A stretch of DNA of 15,480 nt, taken from assembly GCA_013115135.1 (NCBI GenBank), contig JABANP010000837.1:1-15480 (forward strand). The letters run 5' to 3'. Numbering within the stretch: the stretch's first letter is position 1; each line of letters starts with the position of its first letter. The position numbers and the translations under genes are program-made. The notes under the pieces are model-generated. The model was not told the origin of the DNA. It worked only from the letters and a program-made list of their open reading frames with translations, and did not search any database. This document shows, piece by piece, positions 9,768 to 15,480 of this stretch. This stretch comes from Perkinsus olseni (taxonomy: Eukaryota > Perkinsozoa > Perkinsida > Perkinsidae).

Positions 9768-10487
9768 GTAAGGTTCGCAAGCTCTATGCAACTGTCTGGT
9801 CCATGCTGGCTTGGGCTCATCAGTAGGGAGGGGCGGACTACTCCTCCACAGTCGCCGCGAGGCCGATGTTCTCCGGGCGGCCAAATCTCGGTACAGCCAT
9901 TGAAACACAATAGACGATTTTTCACTGAGAAAAACTCTCACAGTGTGCCAATGCTGTCGCGAGCAGCTGATCGTCAATAATACAACAAATGTCTGTGGGA
10001 ATGCATACAGCGACGGTTTCACTCAAGAGGGACCCCAGTCGTAGTGGAGGTACTCGAGGAAGACGGCTCTACCTGCGGACCTGAGAGAAAGGAGAGTGCT
10101 CCTCCTAGACAGCACAACACGAGTGGCTCACTATAATCTCCCAGCTCGACGTCGGAGGGCTCTATATGCCGATTGCCGATCACTTCCAGCTCAACAACCG
10201 AACCACGGCGGCCGCAGGAGGCTATGCACTTAGAATATACCTGCATTCCAAACAGCAGGCATTCCTTAGTGTCAACACAGAGGAAGGGAAGAGGATTCAT
10301 AATTGCTCTGCATCTCTACTGTATTCGCGAGCCGCGCTCGTCTGGAGGATGATGCGCTTCGCTCCGCTGTGCTCGCGACGCGGCTTTTCCAGCATGAATC
10401 ACAAGGCTTAGCACACCTTAGTGCTGCGTCGTACGTCCCTCTCCGAAACACCCGAATAGCACAGCATCTCTAAACGCGCGAACGGTG
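9768..10487. other. Intergenic region with one unassigned minus-strand open frame
   Basis: This is the space between the TerC gene's 3' end and the next minus-strand gene. A minus-strand frame (10300-10019, internal ATG 10246) reads GSVVELEVIGNRHIEPSDVE, then LGDYSEPLVLCCLGGALSFL and a Ser/Thr-rich end. It could be an upstream exon of the gene starting at 9767, but I found no phase-consistent junction. No other gene is supported. Confidence 0.3.
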
Positions 10488-10844
10488 ATGGTTGCGAGCG
10501 GATTGTCGCTACTTGCGAGGCCTTTGATAAACCGTTTATCGAAGAGCTATTCGCCTCGACACTGTCTCCATTGGAGAAGATTTTACGCAGAAGATGTAGC
10601 TACAGTCGATCCCAGTGCACCGGTGCTGACGGAGTTTATCACTATCAGACAGGACTGTGTGACCACTGGCTGTCTCCTCCTAGCTATGGCAAGAGCGAGA
10701 AATGTATATATTCCTAGTTGGATACTCTTTTCTCTCCCAATCATGCCCGAGATGAGTGAGAGTTGTGGTAGTCAATCGGGTAGTCAATCAGGTGCTCAAA
10801 ATCCTTACCACACTGGCACAAATGGAGGTGAAGAAGACCAGTGA
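10488..10844 (+). CDS. Candidate small protein with mitochondrial-type leader
   Basis: Single open frame from ATG 10488 to TGA at 10842-10844, 118 residues. The first 30 residues carry several Arg/Lys and no acidic residue (MVASGLSLLARPLINRLSKS, then YSPRHCLHWRRFYAEDV), as in mitochondrial presequences. A central hydrophobic stretch (GCLLLAMARARNVYIPSWIL) and a Gly/Ser/Gln-rich acidic tail (SCGSQSGSQSGAQNPYH) follow. The 3' end overlaps the last TerC exon in antisense by 57 nt. It may be a real small gene or chance. The absence of introns in an intron-rich region counts against it. Confidence 0.3.
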   Translation: MVASGLSLLARPLINRLSKSYSPRHCLHWRRFYAEDVATVDPSAPVLTEFITIRQDCVTTGCLLLAMARARNVYIPSWILFSLPIMPEMSESCGSQSGSQSGAQNPYHTGTNGGEEDQ

Positions 10845-13604
10845 TATGATGGCGCAGCTCTGCCGATTCGTTATGTCAATATAGGAGGCAAGCAGGAGCT
10901 GTAGACCAACCAGTACTAGGATAAGGGCGATACCTGAGCACAGAAACCATCGCCCAGTCACCGACAACTACAGGCTGGTGCGACGTGAAAGGCATGACTT
11001 GCAACTGTTGAGCTACTGCATCAGGTTTGTGGGTTTTGGGATGGCCGGACTATCAAGGTCCTAATCCTCGAGTCTGTTTTGGATGAGCCATCCTCTACAA
11101 CTGATTTAACACACCTCAACAACAACAACACTGATGCCGCAACTCCGCGGCAGCAATGCTTCCAATTTACCTCCTTCACGTTGCGCCTCTAGTCTGTACT
11201 AGCCGGGCGCCAACGGAGGGATCAACATGACGAGGGGTTCATATCACAATGCAAGCACAAGACGTGAATAAGGCCATGGATTGAACTCAGGAGAGAGGCG
11301 CTTACCGTATTTCATGAGGACGAATAGGTCGGACAGGTACATGACCAGAAAGTACAGCGATCTTAGAGTGAGCATCGCGAATATTGAGGAAGAGAAGTTG
11401 ATGAACCTACCCGAAAACCACTGAACATGAGCGACGACGCGGGCTGCTGTTGTGAGCTCACATGTCGTCGTATTGAGAGATCTTAGCCGTCACTGAGTCC
11501 ACAGCAAATAGGACGTCGACAACACCAAGCACGATGACCACCATCAGCAACAACGTGGCTTTGTAAACTAGCGGCTGGTGGTGTGATGAACCGTCCGATG
11601 AGCTATTGGGCGATAGTCGAGCAGTGGCTGCTGTTGAATTGGTATCTAGGGGAAGGCTGCCTTCCGAAGGCATGATGACGACCCACAATTCTCATATAGG
11701 GATTCTCAAGAATGCCATCTTCATCCACGCGGACTGGAACTTGTGTTATCAGTCCTACATCACTACTTAGGCTATGTATCGCATGATTTATGCCATTCAT
11801 CGTCGGTGTTCAGCTCATTCAGCACGTTTCCTCGTGGTTTTTACTACAAAATTGGGTAGCACACGCCTACCGAATTACACTCCGTACGTCGCGCGAGCTC
11901 CCCCCTGCGCCTCGAAGACCTAGTAGCTGATATACTACTGCCACTCCTAATACGCCACTATGCCATTGATCGCAGCTCTCTTACCATAAATGAGTTCAGA
12001 TTGATCACAATCCGGCGGAGGGCCAAACGTGTCCCGAGGAACTTTGATAAAAAAGGCACCATCAGAGGAGTAGGCGTTGAAGAGCCGAAGCCTCGATGCG
12101 ATACCTAAATGCCGCCGGCCGACTATTATCGTCATTGTCGAGGCAGATTCAGATCCGAGCCTTAGCCGGGTGAGCTACTCTGGAAATTCAGGAAAATTCG
12201 AGTTGGTAGTCCAGTGGTAGCCGGGGGGGCTTAGCCATATCGCGACGATGAGCTTCCGCTGGCAATACCACACCAAACGATTCACACAACCCCGCTTCTA
12301 ATTGCTTTTTCATATTCGGTCGATCTATGACGCACGAGCAACAGCCACGGTAGGAAGCAGCTTACACTGAGCACAAGCATTGTTGGGATCACCGGAGTCC
12401 TGATCATCCGAGTCTGTTGCAGTCTTATAGCCGCTCCAAATAAGAATCTGTCGGAAATTCTACTGGAAGCCCGTCCGTGTCGCAAGATATCCCCATGTAG
12501 CAGTAGAGAGCATAAATCGTCCTTATAACAACAGCCTTACCAGTCCGAATATGTAACGTGTGAAGAAGATAAGCTTGAAAAAGGTGGTACCTGAGAGGTG
12601 TTGGTGACACTGGCCTAGAGACCTCTCCTGAAAACAGTCCGGTCGAAAAAATTCTGACCGGCATTTGTCTTGATAGGCAAATTTTCGAATTGAATTTTTT
12701 CCTTTTCTCGTCTCTCTATATTCTACTGTGGAATAATAGGCTATCATCAACAGTGATGAAGAGTGACTGTGCTTGCCTAGGAAGAAGAACAGCAGCCGCA
12801 ATCCAGCCGCCATGGCTATGCCGTAGAACAAGGCACGGTTCACTTGAGATTTAGGAGTACGATAGTACTTGAAAACCACCTAAAACAAGGATCAACCTAA
12901 GATACATCGTCATTGGAAGGAGCGTCTCGGCAGGTAGGTTGAGGAAGAGACCGATACGAGAAGAGGCTTTCCATCGTCTTCAGGGCTCATCCAGAACAAG
13001 GCCCAGGGATGGTTGTCGTAGTTTTCTCGTCTACCAGCGCCGAAGATCTCGAGTTAATCGTGCGTCTTGACACCCATCGTAAACAAGCAGTTGCAAGTCG
13101 AAGATTCGAAGTTGTGCGAGTTTCGGAATATCTTCCGCACAGCGAAGGATACGCCTGATGATGTGGACTACCTGGAAGAAGAAGACGTTATCCATACTGA
13201 GCATGTACTCGAGGACGTATCCGTTGAACCAGCCGAAGGCAGCCTGACGGAGCTTCTGCTACTACCGGATAGCTGCAGCAGCGGCTTCCCTACTACCTCT
13301 GAGTCATAGCCGTATAATAGATAAACCACAACGTTAAAAAGCAGACCACAAGCAAGGTACGTTATACAATAGACCATGGCACGACGAGGAGGGACTTCCA
13401 CTACTTTCGAACCTACTCAAAAATAATAACAGGAAAGCTGTGTAAGGAGTGGTACGACGTCGTACCGTACGACTGTAGATTCCGCACCGCACTCGATATA
13501 CGATGGTTGTCTAGTAAAACCGACCTCAAAGCTCATTATCGCGCCTTGCATAGAGGACGTTCAGTAGACTTCTTCTCAGATTCAACAGCCCTCCCAGGAT
13601 TCAT
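10788..13604 (-). CDS. TerC-family integral membrane protein
   Basis: TerC/Alx proteins are multi-pass membrane proteins: metal (manganese) exporters in bacteria, and thylakoid insertion factors in plants. Eleven exons fit in phase: 13604-13550, 13412-13297, 13243-13172, 12879-12777, 12590-12541, 12447-12366, 12104-11985, 11739-11683, 11645-11462, 11406-11306 and 10933-10788, giving 361 residues. The family signature YVLEYMLSMDNVFFF is at residues 66-80 (Asp75). The second conserved acidic motif, LFAVDSVTAK, is at 264-273 (Asp268), followed by MFINFSSSIFAMLTLRSLYF. Seven or so hydrophobic segments are visible (near 33-54, 94-115, 119-138, 248-267, 288-310, 314-331, 340-355). A loop with TDSDDQDSGDPNN is probably exposed. 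Intron 4 is GC-AG (12776-12591); intron 1 is probably also GC-AG. The 18-residue first exon and the 37-nt intron at 11682-11646 are the least certain. The N-terminus is short and hydrophilic, with no plastid or signal leader, unless a further 5' exon exists. Confidence 0.9.
12591..12776 (-). other. GC-AG intron in the TerC gene
   Basis: On the minus strand the intron begins GCAAGC and ends CACCTCTCAG. Joining the flanking exons gives RLLFFFLG then TTFFKLIFFTRYIFG, with the Gly codon split by the junction and family similarity continuous across it. No GT donor nearby preserves the frame, so a non-canonical GC donor is well supported. Confidence 0.75.
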
Positions 13605-15216
13605 TGTTTTACGTGAAAAGTCATTCTGGCCCGCCGGTTCAATAAAGTTGAACGTAAATGCAAACTATTCAGAATTTGTTTATTGAACGACCCCTGGGAG
13701 TGCCTCTGACCTCAGATGAGGTCGATTGAGCTCCCGGACGGTTCGCCACAAGTTAAAAGATATCCCGGGATCTATCCTGAGCCGCGGATTCGAAAGTAGC
13801 TTTCCCGATGTCGCTACGCAGCAGCATTTTTCCTGTGAACATAAAGAGGTGTTTCGCGCCTTCGAGCGGTGAGTTCGCTTTTCCCGTGTTGTACCTTTAT
13901 TAATGACCAGAGCGTCAATCGCTGCTAATGCCGCTACTGTGATAGCGAAGACGGACCAGCAGACGACCTAAAATGGCGCATCCAACCACAATACCGCCGA
14001 ATGAACGGGACAATCATTGTTACTAGAGACCACCGAGTTCTCAAGAAAACAGAAGACCCTGCGGAGCGTCTCATCCAATTTCGGGAGGCATTTTATCGCT
14101 GGTGGGTGAGAATTTGATGATGATATCTCGAAAGTAGCATGATACATGTCTCTGTGGACTTCCAGAAAATTTTCCCGCCGCGAGCCGCTGTGAGGAGCTA
14201 ACGCCGAAAGTCGAACCGAAATTCGACCAGAATAATTTTGGAACTACCCTCGAGATAACGTAATCGAACCCTCAACCACTTACGAGAAAAACACTTTCGA
14301 AAATGAATTAGAAGTTGTGGGATACCCTTTACTGATACTTGGACAGAAGCAGTTTGACTACTACAGTGTTCGGGCTCGATCCATCCGTCCGCGGGGCTCC
14401 TACTGCCGTGCTGCTCGCCATGGTGGTGGAGGTGAATGAGAAATACACTGCGCAACAAATTCTTAGAAAATCGGGGTTTTCGACCATTTAATCCTTCCAG
14501 AGCATAATTTCGCAACGAGGCCCCAGTATGTGTGCTTAAATTATGAAAATTTTTTGCGAAATTATTTCCGATTTTCTAAGAATTTGTTGCGCAGTGTATG
14601 AGACGCCAATCAATACTGGGACCCCTAAGGAAATTGCGCAGACAAAATGTCGAAACATGAAGCTATTTTGCAGCGGAGCGAAGCAAAGACGCATCTGCGT
14701 GGCTGTGAATGAATCACGTCTCGCGTTGAGCTTCTGCGTATCTTGCTCACCACATGATTGCTACCCGACAGGTAAGATCAGTCTCCCACACCCGAGGACG
14801 TCCTCTTCGGAAGGCGGCGAGGACAACGACTAAGGCGGAGTTCACTGGATTCCGGAGAAAGGAAACTACAGGGATGGATCAACGACCTCTTTATTCTTGT
14901 ATGATACTCGAAGGACAATGCTTGTGTTTCACGTCATGCGCGCGTGACGCGAGCTTCGCCGCTTACCTGAGAAGGCCTAGCTGGAAAGGGAAGGCTCTGG
15001 GCTTTATCATTCGGGACGGCTGGAGGAGATGTCATCAGAAATAGCGACCTGAGCCCTTTGGGGGACTGCTGCTTCACTCAGATGGTGATGCTCGTTCAAC
15101 ACCCAGCGTGGTGGCAGTCTCCGTAGCAACCTATCTTGGCGGTTTGTATGTTTTCTGGAGATCTCCCGAAGAGTTAATGAAGACGGGAATTCGGTATTCG
15201 CCTCGCTGTCCCATCA
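13605..15216. other. Largely gene-free region upstream of TerC
   Basis: No supported gene. It should contain the TerC promoter near 13605 and possibly the promoter of the gene beginning at 15217. Overlapping open frames at 14198-14515 (-), 14543-14833 (+) and 14754-15044 (+) show no domain; the first two run across the inverted repeat at 14443-14599. A plus-strand frame at 15045-15236 reads FGGLLLHSDGDARSTPS, then VVAVSVATYLGGLYVFWRSP, and could be an upstream exon, but it lacks a good start. Confidence 0.4.
14443..14599. repeat. Nested inverted repeat, MITE-like foldback
   Basis: Positions 14443-14474 and 14568-14599 are perfect reverse complements over 32 nt (outer end ATACACTGCGCAACAAATTC). 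Inside, a second perfect 12-nt pair (ATAATTTCGCAA at 14504-14515, TTGCGAAATTAT at 14554-14565) is nested in register. ATGAGA occurs at both outer ends (14436-14441 and 14598-14603), possibly a target duplication, although the right copy overlaps the arm by two bases. The size of about 157 bp and the AT-rich interior fit a small non-autonomous DNA element. Confidence 0.85.
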
Positions 15217-15480
15217 ATGCCGGGCCGAGTCATTTGTGAACATCGCCACACGAGAGTATCCGAGGTCGAAGCGTGCTTTTGGCGGATAGCAGACACAATC
15301 CTCGAGTTGGACGTATGCAACATCTGGTCAGGTGTCAATTCACCTCTTCCCGCGAATCACACTGCGATTACAGCAATTGGTTACCACAACCCCGAAGCAG
15401 GTACCGCGGCAGTGCATGTATTCTTATTGCTATGCCTCATGCTCGGTCACATCGACCCCTGCATGCGTGAGTATCTCCAG
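15217..15480 (+). CDS. Possible gene, first exon, running off the window
   Basis: From ATG 15217 (MPGRVICEHRHTRVSEVEAC) the frame stays open to the window end and meets a strong donor, GTGAGTATC, at 15467. The exon would be 15217-15466 with phase 1. It reads smoothly as protein (FWRIADTILELDVCNIWSGV, then NSPLPANHTAITAIGYHNPE) and has a hydrophobic stretch near its end (AVHVFLLLCLMLGHIDPC) that could begin a membrane segment. The frame extends upstream of the ATG to 15181, so this may instead be an internal exon. No family recognised. Confidence 0.4.
   Translation, partial: MPGRVICEHRHTRVSEVEACFWRIADTILELDVCNIWSGVNSPLPANHTAITAIGYHNPEAGTAAVHVFLLLCLMLGHIDPCMREYLQ

Noticed and set aside
12197..12230. 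tRNA-like A-box (TAGTCCAGTGGTAG) in a TerC intron
   Set aside because: No B-box (GGTTCGAATCC-like) or cloverleaf can be formed around it on either strand.
13067..13309. Plus-strand 80-codon frame opposite the TerC exons
   Set aside because: It is the antisense shadow of TerC exon 3 and the flanking introns, whose family signature is clear on the minus strand.
1..15480. CRISPR array, bacterial operon or phage module
   Set aside because: No regularly spaced repeats, no ribosome-binding sites and no long uninterrupted genes; the spliced gene structure is eukaryotic.

Overview
The window looks like nuclear DNA of a eukaryote with many small exons. There are no bacterial operons and no Shine-Dalgarno sites. 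Reading frames are kept open only by removing very short GT-AG introns: those I could place run mostly 35-56 nt, some 90-370 nt, and at least one is GC-AG. Tiny introns, a TerC membrane protein, a large unidentified coiled-coil protein and a decayed papain-type protease would fit an alveolate protist of the Perkinsus kind. That taxonomic guess is inference; no rRNA or other marker is present.

Layout, left to right. 1-503 (+): remnant of a papain-family (C1A) cysteine peptidase, broken by stops and frame changes, with its N-terminal half outside the window. 504-1629: mostly non-coding, with a striking 50-nt inverted repeat (799-959). 1630-2509 (+): four-exon gene for a roughly 246-residue protein with a basic Ser/Arg-rich tail. 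2510-3254: intergenic space between converging genes. 3255-7458 (-): large gene of about 20 short exons encoding a long coiled-coil protein with an exactly reconstructable C-terminal end. One of its introns carries two identical 49-nt direct repeats flanking a coding-like fragment on the opposite strand. 8141-9767 (-): unidentified multi-exon gene, Ser-rich and then Gln/Lys-rich. 10488-10844 (+): weak candidate for a small protein with a mitochondrial-type leader, overlapping the next gene. 10788-13604 (-): eleven-exon TerC-family integral membrane protein, the one confidently named gene. 13605-15216: largely empty apart from a nested 32-nt inverted repeat. 15217-end (+): first exon of a possible gene running off the window.

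The genes show no common pathway. Three successive minus-strand genes (TerC, the Ser/Gln-rich protein, the coiled-coil protein) lie head to tail. I see no clear novel multi-gene system. The most unusual things are the micro-introns, the foldback elements, and the repeat-flanked fragment inside an intron.
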